A stretch of DNA of 64,000 nt from Kiritimatiellia bacterium (GTDB lineage Bacteria > Verrucomicrobiota > Kiritimatiellia > CAIVKH01): positions 1 through 64,000 of the forward strand of contig JAMLJG010000001.1 of the NCBI GenBank assembly GCA_023953695.1. The letters run 5' to 3'. Below, one piece after another: positions 9,801 through 18,112 of this stretch. The position numbers were made by a program, and so were the translations under genes. How positions within the stretch are numbered: position 1 is the stretch's first letter; every line of letters starts with the position of its first letter. The notes under the pieces were generated by a model that was given only the letters and a program-made list of their open reading frames with translations, ran no database searches and had not been told where the DNA came from.

Positions 9801-10571
9801 CGCAGCAAGTGGGAGGAGCAGATCGCGACCGCCACGGCGCGCATCGCTGAGCTGACTGCGGAAGGGGAGCGCGCTCAGCGAGCGGAGAAACAGCTCGAAG
9901 AAGTGAATGAGGCGTTGGCGCGCGCAGAGGCGAGGGCGGAGAAGTTGAGCGATGCGACCTCATCGAGTCGCGCCGAGCGGGAAGCGCTGGAGGCTCAACA
10001 TCGCGAGGCAGTGAATGCCCTGAACGCGCAGCTCGAAGCGGAGCGCCGGCACCGATTGCAGGCCGAGAATGATCAAAAGCGTTTGCAGTCGCGCGTGGAC
10101 GAGTTGTCGGGACCCGCGTCGGCGGTGCAGGAAAAACTTGCGAAGGCAGAGAGCGAAAAGAGCGACCGTTTGCGCGAGCTTGAAGCCTTGCGTGCCGAGC
10201 GCGAGCAGTTGAATCGCGAGCTGGTGGATGTGCGCCAGCGACTGAATGTTGTTCTGTCGTCCAGCGCCGAGCAGAAGAAGGAGCTCGACCGGCTGATCGT
10301 GGATCATCAGGCCCTATCCAAGGCATTGGCTGAGACGCGGAAGCAGGCGGAGCGGGCGGTGGCGGAGAGCGCGGACCTTCGAGCGAGCGCGGCGGCTGTT
10401 TCAGGCGACGAATCGGCACAGCGCGCACAGGAATTGGAGCGAGCTGTTCGCGCGGCGGAGGATGGCCGGGCCGAGGCGCAGCGACAGCTGGCGGCATTGA
10501 CGAAAGAGTACGACCTGCTGAAAAAGCGGTACGACGTTTTTGCGACCGCGCTCAAGAATCGCCGCTCGTAG
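6816..10571 (+). CDS. double zinc-ribbon protein with very long coiled coil
   Basis: A 1251-aa protein. Residues 1-40 and about 65-105 each hold a zinc ribbon with two Cys-x2-Cys knuckles (CPSCAGS...CPNCHSR and CPECLGK...CPHCKKA). A Pro/Ser/Glu-rich linker of about 60 residues follows. From about residue 150 to the C terminus there is almost uninterrupted coiled coil rich in Ala, Glu, Arg and Leu, with recurring segments such as LRRELAAAQ and LRSEKNALEEKL that suggest internal duplication. There is no signal peptide or membrane segment, so it is probably cytoplasmic. Its closest analogies are SMC-like or filament-forming scaffolds, but there is no ATPase head. TTGAGGA precedes the ATG. Function unknown; a structural or cytoskeletal role is inference. 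Confidence 0.8.
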   Translation: MSDIAFSCPSCAGSLAIDSAAAGFVIACPNCHSRLQIPQVSGGAAVLVDVPVPVAPGNDQFRIRCPECLGKLRMKREDAGQPATCPHCKKAFTMPQIPTEPVSPPSPSEPSPAPETPAPPEPSTASELAAAQEPVVAEASPADTEKPVVESEKPREELPAESAALERNAEAIRIASEEWAKERSALQEERAGLERALASARDELARLRAQPMVSPPSSQVEAPPKMTDAEAAAFAAPAVSAGPQEDSAKKALELRVGEIEEQAAALRREREEQAQALERVRRELAAAQSDAARAQELEKALSESRSRGQKASLKDAELAALRKEAVRLREAAQLAEQVAPLRSEKNALEEKLAAQARSLEQLRDALTQAQREVARVPELERTIAESRAEEKKSGPDEGQLLSLQSEVAQLRAVAQRADVVPSLRAEKEAAEQKLAESHAALEQARRELAAVQREAARIPQMEQSLAEQRGQVERLVRQDAELSDLRRELSSLREAARAAEEVESLRSEKQGVERALGTLEAELAGVRAELAEARRQLESDSASDATSAQAALQDELRIARNELAALKTEKAQALAIAESVREGLRKSQQAEAALTVALKQAEETRDRAIQSVREGTDSLTQQAAVREAALQADFDQARGEAKAAQDSVVQLQAAAEALTIAVREANAMRDAAVEAQQSLVADSSAIASELQRVKQTLLEAESARDLAQNQRASLDSDLKLADTRERELIQKLEEAGRLEGSLRADVARLEKEAAETRDRHVGEMTAQEDTASSLRAQIEQLESSMEDAARSHRAAVSEKEEAHGELSREVAGVRAELQQRVDERNALREELDKAKEAWRTERESLMAKLRDSGAAGLEASEQIRALEERIASSERTAQEERAHAAEILAQTQRDLASANEVATGAMAAVEAQKNENAQLRSDMEEQAKKAAEILFQARSELGEERQRLQEELSQTLQAKDAELGKLRAAADERAAELEAAREQALHSVRNEAESERSKWEEQIATATARIAELTAEGERAQRAEKQLEEVNEALARAEARAEKLSDATSSSRAEREALEAQHREAVNALNAQLEAERRHRLQAENDQKRLQSRVDELSGPASAVQEKLAKAESEKSDRLRELEALRAEREQLNRELVDVRQRLNVVLSSSAEQKKELDRLIVDHQALSKALAETRKQAERAVAESADLRASAAAVSGDESAQRAQELERAVRAAEDGRAEAQRQLAALTKEYDLLKKRYDVFATALKNRRS

Positions 10572-10610
10572 AGCGCGGAGAGTGCGGAGCGTGCGGGCGC
10601 TGACCTCGCG

Positions 10611-11642
10611 TCAATCCACCCAATCGCCGAAAATGATGTCCAGCGCCACTTGAACCACAGGTGTTGTCTTGTAGTCGCGATCGTGCGGCCAGTCGAAGCC
10701 GGGCTCCACCTTGATAAAGAGCCAGTTGCGGTGCATGCGTTGGCGCCACGAGACGCGGGCGCTATAGGTTTCCACATGGACACTGGGTTCCACGGGGCCG
10801 TAGACGCCGAACTTGAGACCCACCGCGCGACGATTGCTCAGGAAGCGATAGAGTTGGAGTGTTTCGCCCGCTTGGACACCCTCGCTCGTTTCCGTCCAGA
10901 GGATACTTGTGTTCAGGCGAACCAGATACTCATCGCGCACACTTTTCTCGAAGTCGAGTGAGGACCGTTCGCCCCAGCCGTTTTTGCCCTCCCAAAAGAA
11001 TCGCTGAATGAAACGCGTTGTGAAGGTTCCATTTTCGTGTGCGAGGCGCAGGCGAAGGCCGATGCGCGGTAGAGGATCGGGTTTGAACTTCAATCCGAGT
11101 TCCAAGCTGGGTCGAAATTTGAGGTCGTCAGACAAGCGGAGGCGCAGGCCCGCAGCGCCTCGTTCGTCATTTCCAATGCGCGCGCGATTGGCCTCCTTGA
11201 TTTCCGGCGTCAAATCCCCCTCGTTGTAGTCGCTATCAAAAACGAGGTCCAAGCGGTCCGAAACACGCGGCAGTTCAAGTTTTCCTCGGAGGCGCAGGCC
11301 AGCAGAGAATCCGTCCGCATCGCGGAGGTCGAAATAGGGGGAGAGGATGATTTTTGAACCGTTCGTATTCGCCAAGCGCTCAAGGTCGTAGATGAGCGGG
11401 GCGCGTTCTCTGCGCGCGGGGCGAGTCGAATCGCGGAATCGGTTGGATAACCAACGATCCATGCCCTCCCCAATATTGATTACTGAAGCGCATATCGTTT
11501 CGTGATAGCGGTCTATTGTCTCAATGAAGTCGCTGCGCGATTTTGGCGATGAGTCCGGATGTAGGGACAGCCGTTGCTCGGCCGTCGCCGGAAGGCAAGC
11601 GAGCAGTAGGGCTATAGGGATGGATAGGCTGCGCGTGCGCAA
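10611..11642 (-). CDS. outer-membrane-like exported protein
   Basis: A 343-aa protein with an N-terminal signal peptide (MRTRSLSIPIALLLACLPATAEQ). From about residue 110 the sequence has alternating polar/hydrophobic strands, for example SAGLRLRGKLELP, LDLVFDSDYNEG and RIGLRLRLAHENG. It ends in a strand (VVQVALDIIFGDWVD), as outer-membrane barrels often do, although the last residue is not the usual Phe. The start appears to be a TTG; no ATG fits the signal peptide. It converges with the coiled-coil gene on its right-hand neighbour and diverges from the lipoprotein gene at 11796. Substrate unknown. Confidence 0.6.
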   Translation of the reverse strand: MRTRSLSIPIALLLACLPATAEQRLSLHPDSSPKSRSDFIETIDRYHETICASVINIGEGMDRWLSNRFRDSTRPARRERAPLIYDLERLANTNGSKIILSPYFDLRDADGFSAGLRLRGKLELPRVSDRLDLVFDSDYNEGDLTPEIKEANRARIGNDERGAAGLRLRLSDDLKFRPSLELGLKFKPDPLPRIGLRLRLAHENGTFTTRFIQRFFWEGKNGWGERSSLDFEKSVRDEYLVRLNTSILWTETSEGVQAGETLQLYRFLSNRRAVGLKFGVYGPVEPSVHVETYSARVSWRQRMHRNWLFIKVEPGFDWPHDRDYKTTPVVQVALDIIFGDWVD

Positions 11643-11795
11643 GATTCAGGAACCTCAAGACAAAGCTCTATTCTCAAAGAAAAGGCGCATGGAATCAAGA
11701 ATTGCGAGAATCGCCGTCCGCTGCGTTGGAGAGAAGGCGTTGAATGCTCTTGCAGCGCCGTTGAACGACACGTGCCGATGGGGTAGCATGGAGGA

Positions 11796-12347
11796 ATGCG
11801 AAAGATCGCCTATTGCGTTTTGAGTGTGGCGGGCATGTTGTTGCTGGCGGCCTGCGCCACGCGATCGCCCGAGCGCGCGGCGGAGGCGCGCGCCCAGTAC
11901 GAGTTTAAGCGAATTGTGCGCGCCTATCAGGTGCCTGCTGTGGATGCGACGAACGAGGTGGATCGCGCGGCGCTGCTCGATACGGCGTTGGATTCCTTTG
12001 CGGCGTTGCGCGAGGCGTATCCAACCTCGCAGCCGTGGGCAGCGATGGCGCTGCGCCAGATCGGTGTGATTCAGGCCGAACAGGGGCGGCGAAAGGAGGC
12101 ACTGGCTACTTTTGCCAAGGTGGATATTTTCTATCCGAACGAGTCGTGGGAAGTCATTCAGGCGTGGAAGGCTGCGGGCGATCTGCTGTGGGACTCTGGA
12201 ATGCGGCGCGAGTCGCTGCCGTTCTATCGGGATATTGTGGAGAAATTTGACCGACCGGGTCAACCGGAGATGTTCGGCACCATCGTGCGAATTGCGAAGG
12301 ATCGCATTCGCACGGCGGGCGGAGAGAAATCTCGCGGCGCACCATGA
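11796..12347 (+). CDS. lipoprotein with TPR-like repeats
   Basis: A 183-aa protein with a lipoprotein signal ending in the lipobox LLAAC at about residue 20. Helical repeats follow (DSFAALREAYP, AALRQIGVIQAEQGRRKEALATFAKVD, AWKAAGDLLWDSG) in the style of tetratricopeptide repeats, as in BamD/YbgF-type proteins. It is probably anchored in a periplasmic membrane face as a protein-interaction platform. Its stop overlaps the start of the DUF2851 gene by 4 bases, so the two are co-translated. GGAGG lies very close to the ATG (about 1-2 bases), an unusually short spacing. Confidence 0.7.
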   Translation: MRKIAYCVLSVAGMLLLAACATRSPERAAEARAQYEFKRIVRAYQVPAVDATNEVDRAALLDTALDSFAALREAYPTSQPWAAMALRQIGVIQAEQGRRKEALATFAKVDIFYPNESWEVIQAWKAAGDLLWDSGMRRESLPFYRDIVEKFDRPGQPEMFGTIVRIAKDRIRTAGGEKSRGAP

Positions 12348-13804
12348 AATTGATTGAGTATTTTCCGCTCTCGGTTCGCTACAACCGTCTGATAGCCGAA
12401 TCGGGAATCGCGCGCGAAGCGTCGGCAGAGTTCAAATCCTTTCCCTACTCGGAGCGGCACCTGCAGTGCGTATGGTATGATCCGGTTTTGCGCCCGCCCG
12501 AGCTGCGCACGAATGAAGGGGAGTCTGTGATCGTGGAGGATCCGGGCGTATGGAATCTGGAGGCGGGCCCCGATTTTCTCGGTGCGGCCTTGCGGGTGGG
12601 AGCGGGGCGTCGCGTGTGTGGAGATGTAGAGATTCATATTCATCCGGGCGACTGGCTGGCGCATCAGCACCGCCGCGATCCGCGCTATGAACGGGTTTGT
12701 GCGCATGTGACCTTTTTCGACGGCGCTTTGCCCATTCGCGAATTGCCTGCGGGCGCCCTTCAGATTTCCCTGCGCGAGGCGCTGGCGCGTCGGGGCGGGT
12801 TTTCTTTCGATGGGGTGGATGTGGCGACCTATCCCTATGCCGCGCGCGCCGAGGTGCCTCCCTGTCAGGTGGTATTGCGCGAGGAATCTGTCGCCGCGAA
12901 GCTGGAGATGCTCGATGCAGCAGGGCAAGAGCGTTTGCGCAGGAAAGCGGCGCGTCTGGTTGTGCGATTGCAAGAAGTTGGCGCGGCGCAGCTGCTCTAC
13001 GAGGAAACTCTCGCCGTCCTTGGCTACAAGCACAACAAACAGCCCTTTCGCACTCTCGCCGAGCGAGTGCCTCTGGTGGAGCTGCAGGAGGTCTGTGGAA
13101 GCAATGGGCTGTCGGCGCAGGCGATTCTCCTGGGCGTAAGCGGATTGCTCCCGGCGCAACTGTCGGCGCGTTGGGATGAGGCCGCGCGCAAGCACGTGCG
13201 CGGCTTGTGGGATATTTGGATCAAACATCGTGAGCGATGGGCGGATCGCTTGATGGATGCGGCGGTTTGGCGCACGGCTGGGTTGCGCCCGGCCAATAGT
13301 CCGTTGCGCCGAATTGCAGCTATTGGGCCACTGTTTCTCGGTGTGCGCGCGGCGTATGGTCGCTTGTTCGAGTCGCCGCCGCGCTCGGCGGTATCGCTCT
13401 TGAAGCGGGCCCGTGCTGCGTTGGAGGGAGTGGACGATTCGTTTTGGGACCGGCGCCTATCGCTGGGCGGCAAAATTTCCTCGGCGCCGATCGCGCTCGT
13501 CGGCGCCGATCGCATTCAGCTCCTCGTCACGAATGTGCTCATTCCTCTGCTCGCCGCCGATGGGCGCGCGGCGCCCTTCGAGGCTGTGTTAGCGGCGCTT
13601 CCGCCGGAAGGCGATAACCAACTAGTGCGGCAGACGGCGTTCACCCTCTTTGGGGCGCATCATCCGACTTCCTGGTATCGAACCGGCTTGCGGCGACAGG
13701 GCTTGATCCAGATTTTTCACGACTACTGTCTGAACGACCGCTCGCGCTGCGCTTCGTGCACCTTTCCGGAGCTGCTCCGGCGCTATCGGAGTGAACGCGC
13801 TTGA
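12344..13804 (+). CDS. DUF2851 family protein
   Basis: A 486-aa protein matching the DUF2851 family by its N-terminal signature: the segment WNLEAGPDFLGA, then GDVEIHIHPGDW, then an HRRDPRY motif. The conserved His, Asp and Glu residues there suggest a metal-binding or hydrolytic site, but no activity is established for the family. The C-terminal part contains Cys residues (NDRSRCASCTFPELL) that could bind metal. ATGA overlap with the lipoprotein upstream and a 4-base overlap with exonuclease III downstream indicate a tight three-gene operon. Length is near the family norm. Confidence 0.8.
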   Translation: MKLIEYFPLSVRYNRLIAESGIAREASAEFKSFPYSERHLQCVWYDPVLRPPELRTNEGESVIVEDPGVWNLEAGPDFLGAALRVGAGRRVCGDVEIHIHPGDWLAHQHRRDPRYERVCAHVTFFDGALPIRELPAGALQISLREALARRGGFSFDGVDVATYPYAARAEVPPCQVVLREESVAAKLEMLDAAGQERLRRKAARLVVRLQEVGAAQLLYEETLAVLGYKHNKQPFRTLAERVPLVELQEVCGSNGLSAQAILLGVSGLLPAQLSARWDEAARKHVRGLWDIWIKHRERWADRLMDAAVWRTAGLRPANSPLRRIAAIGPLFLGVRAAYGRLFESPPRSAVSLLKRARAALEGVDDSFWDRRLSLGGKISSAPIALVGADRIQLLVTNVLIPLLAADGRAAPFEAVLAALPPEGDNQLVRQTAFTLFGAHHPTSWYRTGLRRQGLIQIFHDYCLNDRSRCASCTFPELLRRYRSERA

Positions 13805-14586
13805 AATCGTCCATGCGCATCGCGACGTTCAACTGCAATTCCATTCGGACGCGGCTCGATGCTGTCATCGCCTGGTTGCGCCAACACGAACCCGATCTGT
13901 TGGCCTTGCAAGAGACGAAAGTGGTGGATGCGCTGTTTCCCCTCGAGCCGCTGCGCGATGCGGGCTATCACGTCGCGTTTCGCGGCATGAAGGCGTACAA
14001 CGGAGTCGCGCTGCTCTCTCGCGCGGAACCGGATTGCGTGCAGTTTGGCTTGGACGACGGCGGGCCTGCCGACGAGCCGCGCCTGCTATACGCCCGCTTT
14101 GGCGCACTGCACATTGTGAACACTTACGTGCCGCAGGGGCGGGCGATTGATCATCCGATGTTCCAATATAAGTTGGAATGGTTTGCGCGGTTGCGCCGCT
14201 GGTTTGATGCGCGCTTTACGCCGAAGCAAAGCGTTTTGTGGCTGGGCGATCTCAACGTTGCGGCGGAACCGATTGACGTGAACAATCCGGAGAAGCGAGA
14301 ACAACATGTGTGCTATCACGCCGAGGCGCGGCGCGCGTTTGGGGAAAGTCGCGCGTGGGGATTTGAAGATGTGTTTCGCCGCTTTCACCCGGAAGCGGGG
14401 CACTACAGTTTTTTTGATTATCGCAAACCCTTCTCGCCCGATCAGAAAGAAGGCTGGCGCATAGACTATCTCCTCGCTTCGCCGCCCCTCGCAGCGCGCG
14501 CGAGAAATAGCTGGATTGATCTCGAACCGCGCTCGGCGTTGCGCCCGTCTGACCATGTGCCCGTGGTCGCGGATTTTGGCGATTGA
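13801..14586 (+). CDS. xthA: exodeoxyribonuclease III
   Basis: A 261-aa AP endonuclease/3'-5' exonuclease of the exonuclease-endonuclease-phosphatase fold, acting in base excision repair. Diagnostic motifs are present: IATFNCNSIRTRL at the N terminus, LLALQETKV (metal-binding Glu), WLGDLNVAAEPID (catalytic Asp/Asn), RIDYLLAS and a C-terminal SDHVPVVADF (catalytic His). The first start, a TTG at 13801, overlaps the DUF2851 stop and has GGAG upstream. An ATG at 13813 is the alternative and would begin MRIATFN, the usual position in the family. It is the third gene of the operon. Confidence 0.93.
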   Translation: MKSSMRIATFNCNSIRTRLDAVIAWLRQHEPDLLALQETKVVDALFPLEPLRDAGYHVAFRGMKAYNGVALLSRAEPDCVQFGLDDGGPADEPRLLYARFGALHIVNTYVPQGRAIDHPMFQYKLEWFARLRRWFDARFTPKQSVLWLGDLNVAAEPIDVNNPEKREQHVCYHAEARRAFGESRAWGFEDVFRRFHPEAGHYSFFDYRKPFSPDQKEGWRIDYLLASPPLAARARNSWIDLEPRSALRPSDHVPVVADFGD

Positions 14587-14616
14587 GGCAGCCGCTGGTG
14601 AACGGCGCGCACGGGC

Positions 14617-15873
14617 CTAGAAGCGACTGATGTCGCGGCCAAAGAGCGCGGCTTTGAACCAATCGAAAAGAACGAGCGTCTTGTTCTTGAAGCTGACGAG
14701 TTTGGTCAGATATGCGGAGCGCCAGAATATCCAAGTCGCGAAGCCGTGGCCTTTGATATATTGCGAATCCACGAGGGCGCGCCGGTCTCCGACATAGGCG
14801 AGCATGCCCATGTGGCGGTATTTGAACTCGTGCGGCTTCTTTTGCTTGATGAGCCGGTTGAGGTGTTTGCCGAGGTATTCGCCTTCCTGCTGAGCGACTT
14901 GTGCGGTTGCGGGAAGTTGATCGCCCGCGCGAGTGGCGCAGTCGCCGATCGCAAAAACGTGAGCGCTCTCATCCACGGCGAAAAACGCATCGGTGATCAG
15001 TCGCCCTCCGCGGTCTTTCGGGAAGGGGAGCGACTGGATCAGGGCCGTTGGGCCGATTCCCGTTGACCACACCACAAGCCCAGCAGGTATTTCAGAGTCA
15101 TCGGCCAAACGCACCGCATGCGGCAGAACCTCTTTCACGAGCGTGCTGGTGTGCACGTCAATTTTGGCGCGCTTGAACCGTTGCAGTGTGTATTCGCTCA
15201 GCTTGGCGTCGTAAGCATTGAGCAGCCCCTTGGAGGCTTCCAACAAGGTGATGCGCACCTCTTTCATTAAGTCTGGGAAGGCTCTGTGGAGGTCGTCTTC
15301 GAGAAAGTCGTGCAGTTCTGCGGCGAACTCCACGCCGGTGGGGCCGCCGCCCACGACGACGAAGTGGAGGAGGCGTTGGCGCTCGGCTTCATCAACGAGT
15401 GGGGTGCTGGCGCGTTCGAAGTTTTCGATGATGCGCTGGCGGATTCTCCGCGCGTCGGCCAGCTCTTTGAGAAAGAGCGCGTGCTCTTCGACTCCGGGGA
15501 TGTTGAAGGTCTTGTTCACTGCGCCGACGGCAATGACGAGGTAGTTATAGCTCAGGAGGAAGGTTTCGCCATCAAAGCTACCTTCGCAGGTGATCAGGTT
15601 TGTCGAGAAATCAATGTTGGTGCAGGTGGCTTGATAGAATTGCAGGGCGCTGCGTCGCTGCATGGCGCGGATGGGTTCAATGATGCTGCGAAACTCGAGC
15701 GTGCCTACGGTGGTGCTGGGGAGAAGCGGGGTGAAGAGGAAATGGTTGCGCGGACTGACGACGCAGATGTCGAACCTATCCAGGTCGAGGTAGTGCAGCA
15801 TGCTGAAGGTGGCGAAGCCTGTTCCAAGGATGACCAGCTTCGGTTTCGTGCCGTGTTCGTTGCGTGTTTTCAT
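14617..15873 (-). CDS. ndh: type II NADH dehydrogenase (NDH-2)
   Basis: A roughly 418-aa single-subunit flavoprotein that oxidises NADH and reduces quinone at the membrane without pumping protons. The FAD-binding motif is at the N terminus (KLVILGTGFATFSML); it departs from GxGxxG at the third Gly, which is Ala here. The NAD-binding motif is FVVVGGGPTGVEFAAEL, and the second FAD contact is HVFAIGDCATRAG. Plant/fungal-type features such as PLLPSTTVGTLEFRSI and a C-terminal segment with ATWIFWRSAYLTKL support the assignment. The start is ambiguous: ATG at 15873 gives MKTRNEHG, while GTG/ATG codons 30-36 bases upstream are possible. No operon partners. Confidence 0.9.
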   Translation of the reverse strand: MKTRNEHGTKPKLVILGTGFATFSMLHYLDLDRFDICVVSPRNHFLFTPLLPSTTVGTLEFRSIIEPIRAMQRRSALQFYQATCTNIDFSTNLITCEGSFDGETFLLSYNYLVIAVGAVNKTFNIPGVEEHALFLKELADARRIRQRIIENFERASTPLVDEAERQRLLHFVVVGGGPTGVEFAAELHDFLEDDLHRAFPDLMKEVRITLLEASKGLLNAYDAKLSEYTLQRFKRAKIDVHTSTLVKEVLPHAVRLADDSEIPAGLVVWSTGIGPTALIQSLPFPKDRGGRLITDAFFAVDESAHVFAIGDCATRAGDQLPATAQVAQQEGEYLGKHLNRLIKQKKPHEFKYRHMGMLAYVGDRRALVDSQYIKGHGFATWIFWRSAYLTKLVSFKNKTLVLFDWFKAALFGRDISRF

Positions 15874-16015
15874 GGGGGCGAAATACAATTCGAGGCGGCC
15901 CATCTCCACGACAAACCGCCCCTTTCGGCCTAACGTACACCCGATTTTGTGAGATTCAACTGCGCGCTACACCCAATTGCGATTCGGGGTGTGGCGGTCG
16001 GCTGTGGAGAAGTCG

Positions 16016-17038
16016 CTATTTGTTCAGCAGCGTATCCAGCAGGGGTTGCCGCCAGATTCGCCAATCGCGATCGAACACGCCAGCGTCGCCGGCAAATGAG
16101 CCATAGCACCATGCGATGTCGCGCTCCTCGAGGGCGCGGGCGACGAAATAGGTCCATTGCATCCGGGAGGTGGGCTCTGCGCGCGCGGAGCTGATGAAGG
16201 AAAAGCAGACGAGTTTATGGCCGTTTTGGCGAGCCCAACGCGCCGCGCGGTCCAGATCGGTTTCGATGCGCGTCATCTCCTCGCCTGTGCCTGTCCATCG
16301 CGTTCCGAGCCATGCGTCGGACCCGCGTATGGCCGGGTCGCCTTGTCGCGTGAAGGCGACGGGTTCGTGGTAAGCGAAAGCGAAGAGGAGATTGGGGTCG
16401 GGCGGTAAGTCCAAGAAGGGGAGGTGGGCGGGGTCATAGCGGTGGGCTGGCCCGACGATGATCGTGCGCGTGGGATTGGAAAGGCGAATGTTGAGCCGCA
16501 ATTCTTCCGCGAGGCGGGACCACGCCGCGTCGGTCAAATCGCCCGCGGGATTCTCAAGTAATTCAAAGTAGATTCGGCTCGACGCGGTGCGGAGTCGCCA
16601 GGCGAGCTGACTCCAATCGGCGACCAAGCGATCTTGAGCGGCATCCGTGGACAAGTCCGCTTCGGTTCGCGCCGCAAGGACCACGGCCAAGCCAGAGCGA
16701 TCCGCCTGGCGCGCCACGCGCTCCAGCCGCGTGAGCCACGTATCATTCAACTCCGGCTCCTTGCTGCCGGGCTGGCGCGGGGCGTGGTCGAAGTCGGCAA
16801 AAATGCGGACGGCGGTGAAGCCCGCTTTTCGAACGCCTCGGAAGACGTCGTAGCGTTGAATGTCGAGCCACGAGCCGTCATCGGGCTGCTGAAAAAGTTT
16901 TGGAAATGCGACCGTTCGCGCGAGCGTTTGGTGTGCCGCCTCTGCCGCATGTGAGCTGGGCGCGGGGGGCCGCATGGCGACGCACCCGGTCAGGATTGCG
17001 GCCAGTGCGATGAATCCGGCTAAGAACGCTCGCTTCAC
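16016..17038 (-). CDS. GH5-like lipoprotein, catalytic residues apparently lost
   Basis: A 340-aa protein with a lipoprotein signal (MKRAFLAGFIALAAILTGC, lipobox LTGC). The body follows the glycoside hydrolase family 5 cellulase pattern: GFTAVRIFADF (strand 2), a GLAVVLAAR strand, SRIYFELLENPAG, a FTRQG segment near the usual FTHQG, and WCYGSFAGDAGVFD near the C terminus. In active GH5 enzymes the acid/base Glu lies in FE-x-x-NEP and the nucleophile in GEFG. Here those positions read LLENP and CFSFISS, so the acid/base appears as Asn and the nucleophile as Ser. The YWEF motif is also altered to YGSF. It is probably a non-catalytic binding protein or an enzyme of changed chemistry. The alignment is from memory of the family. 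Confidence 0.7.
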   Translation of the reverse strand: MKRAFLAGFIALAAILTGCVAMRPPAPSSHAAEAAHQTLARTVAFPKLFQQPDDGSWLDIQRYDVFRGVRKAGFTAVRIFADFDHAPRQPGSKEPELNDTWLTRLERVARQADRSGLAVVLAARTEADLSTDAAQDRLVADWSQLAWRLRTASSRIYFELLENPAGDLTDAAWSRLAEELRLNIRLSNPTRTIIVGPAHRYDPAHLPFLDLPPDPNLLFAFAYHEPVAFTRQGDPAIRGSDAWLGTRWTGTGEEMTRIETDLDRAARWARQNGHKLVCFSFISSARAEPTSRMQWTYFVARALEERDIAWCYGSFAGDAGVFDRDWRIWRQPLLDTLLNK

Positions 17039-17081
17039 GGAACTGTCGCTAATATAGCGTCTGGGCGGGGAAAAAGCATTC

Positions 17082-18017
17082 TTAAATCGGGGATTCTATG
17101 CGGAACCCGGCGGGCGCGATGGAGGCGGGGATTGGCGGGGAAGGCAGGTGTGCCGCCTGAGGGGCGCCGAGCCCGATGGCGCAATCGCCGAGGCCGGAGC
17201 CGGATATTTTTGCGCCGTGGATACCGGGGTCGGCTTGGAGCGCGTCCACGATGGCGGCGAGTTCAGGGGTGTTGACGCCCAACCGGTCCATCAGGAGTTG
17301 GCCGGCGTTGAGCGATGCTCCGAGAGCCCGCAGATCGTTCGCCTCTAGTGCGGCGATGCCTGTTTCCACGTTCTCGTTGATGAGCGCGTAGAGATGCTGT
17401 AGCGCCTCGGGCTGGTCGGCCCACAGTTCCTCGACGCGGCTGATCACTTCGGGGGTTGGCGTTTTGTAGCCGGAATAGACGGCACACAAATCGAATTGTG
17501 CGGTGAGAACGCGGACTTCGCGCGGTTCTGCGCGATAGGCCACGATGCCGCCGTGTGTGCTGGCTGCGACATCTGCTCCTGAGCCGCGGCCTTGGACGGC
17601 GCGGATGACGGCGATGGATTCATCGCGCACGGCGTCGGGGTCCGTTGGGGTGCGCGCGAACGCGCGGAGCGTGGCGACGGTGGCCACGGTGACAGCGGCA
17701 GACGAGCCGAATCCGATGGTGTGCGAAAAATCGGATTCGATTTGGAGTGAAAAACCGCATGGGAGCGTTGGGGCCTGACGACGAATTGCCTCCATAACGA
17801 AGTGGAAGCGAGGGTGGTGTTCCAGAGTCTCCAGCTCGGTGCGATGTTGCCCGAGTGCGGATGTGATTTCGATGGTGCGGTCGTTGCGCGGCGAAAGAGC
17901 GACGCGGAGGCGTTGATCCACGGCGGCGACGAGCGCGCGGTGTCCGTGAAGGACCGCGTGTTCGCCGAGCAGCATCAAGCTGCCGGGCGCGGATGCGCTG
18001 ATTGTCGGCGCTGGCAT
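17082..18017 (-). CDS. GHMP kinase, candidate phosphomevalonate kinase
   Basis: A 311-aa small-molecule kinase of the GHMP superfamily. It has the N-terminal substrate segment APGSLMLLGEHAVLHGHRAL, the glycine-rich ATP loop HTIGFGSSAAVTVA and the third motif AKISGSGLGDCAIGLG. The segment RGSGADVAASTHGG resembles the GSGxD region of phosphomevalonate kinases, while the N terminus is mevalonate-kinase-like. As last gene of the mevalonate operon, with a separate canonical mevalonate kinase upstream, it most likely phosphorylates mevalonate 5-phosphate. A second mevalonate kinase or an alternative-pathway kinase is possible. The ATG at 18017 was chosen because the motif begins eight residues later; upstream codons are shadow sequence. 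Confidence 0.75.
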   Translation of the reverse strand: MPAPTISASAPGSLMLLGEHAVLHGHRALVAAVDQRLRVALSPRNDRTIEITSALGQHRTELETLEHHPRFHFVMEAIRRQAPTLPCGFSLQIESDFSHTIGFGSSAAVTVATVATLRAFARTPTDPDAVRDESIAVIRAVQGRGSGADVAASTHGGIVAYRAEPREVRVLTAQFDLCAVYSGYKTPTPEVISRVEELWADQPEALQHLYALINENVETGIAALEANDLRALGASLNAGQLLMDRLGVNTPELAAIVDALQADPGIHGAKISGSGLGDCAIGLGAPQAAHLPSPPIPASIAPAGFRIESPI

Positions 18018-18112
18018 GGGTGGAGTATGGACGGAGCTGGAGCGGGGGCGCAATCTTAACGCGATGGAAGGCGGTGGTGGAGTGTCGAATTGCGTTGCGG
18101 AGGACGAAGGGG

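Noticed and set aside
6795..10783. Long minus-strand frames (up to 509 codons) opposite the coiled-coil gene
   Set aside because: Shadows caused by the GC-rich repetitive coding strand; Arg/Pro/Ala-rich with no ribosome sites or known domains.
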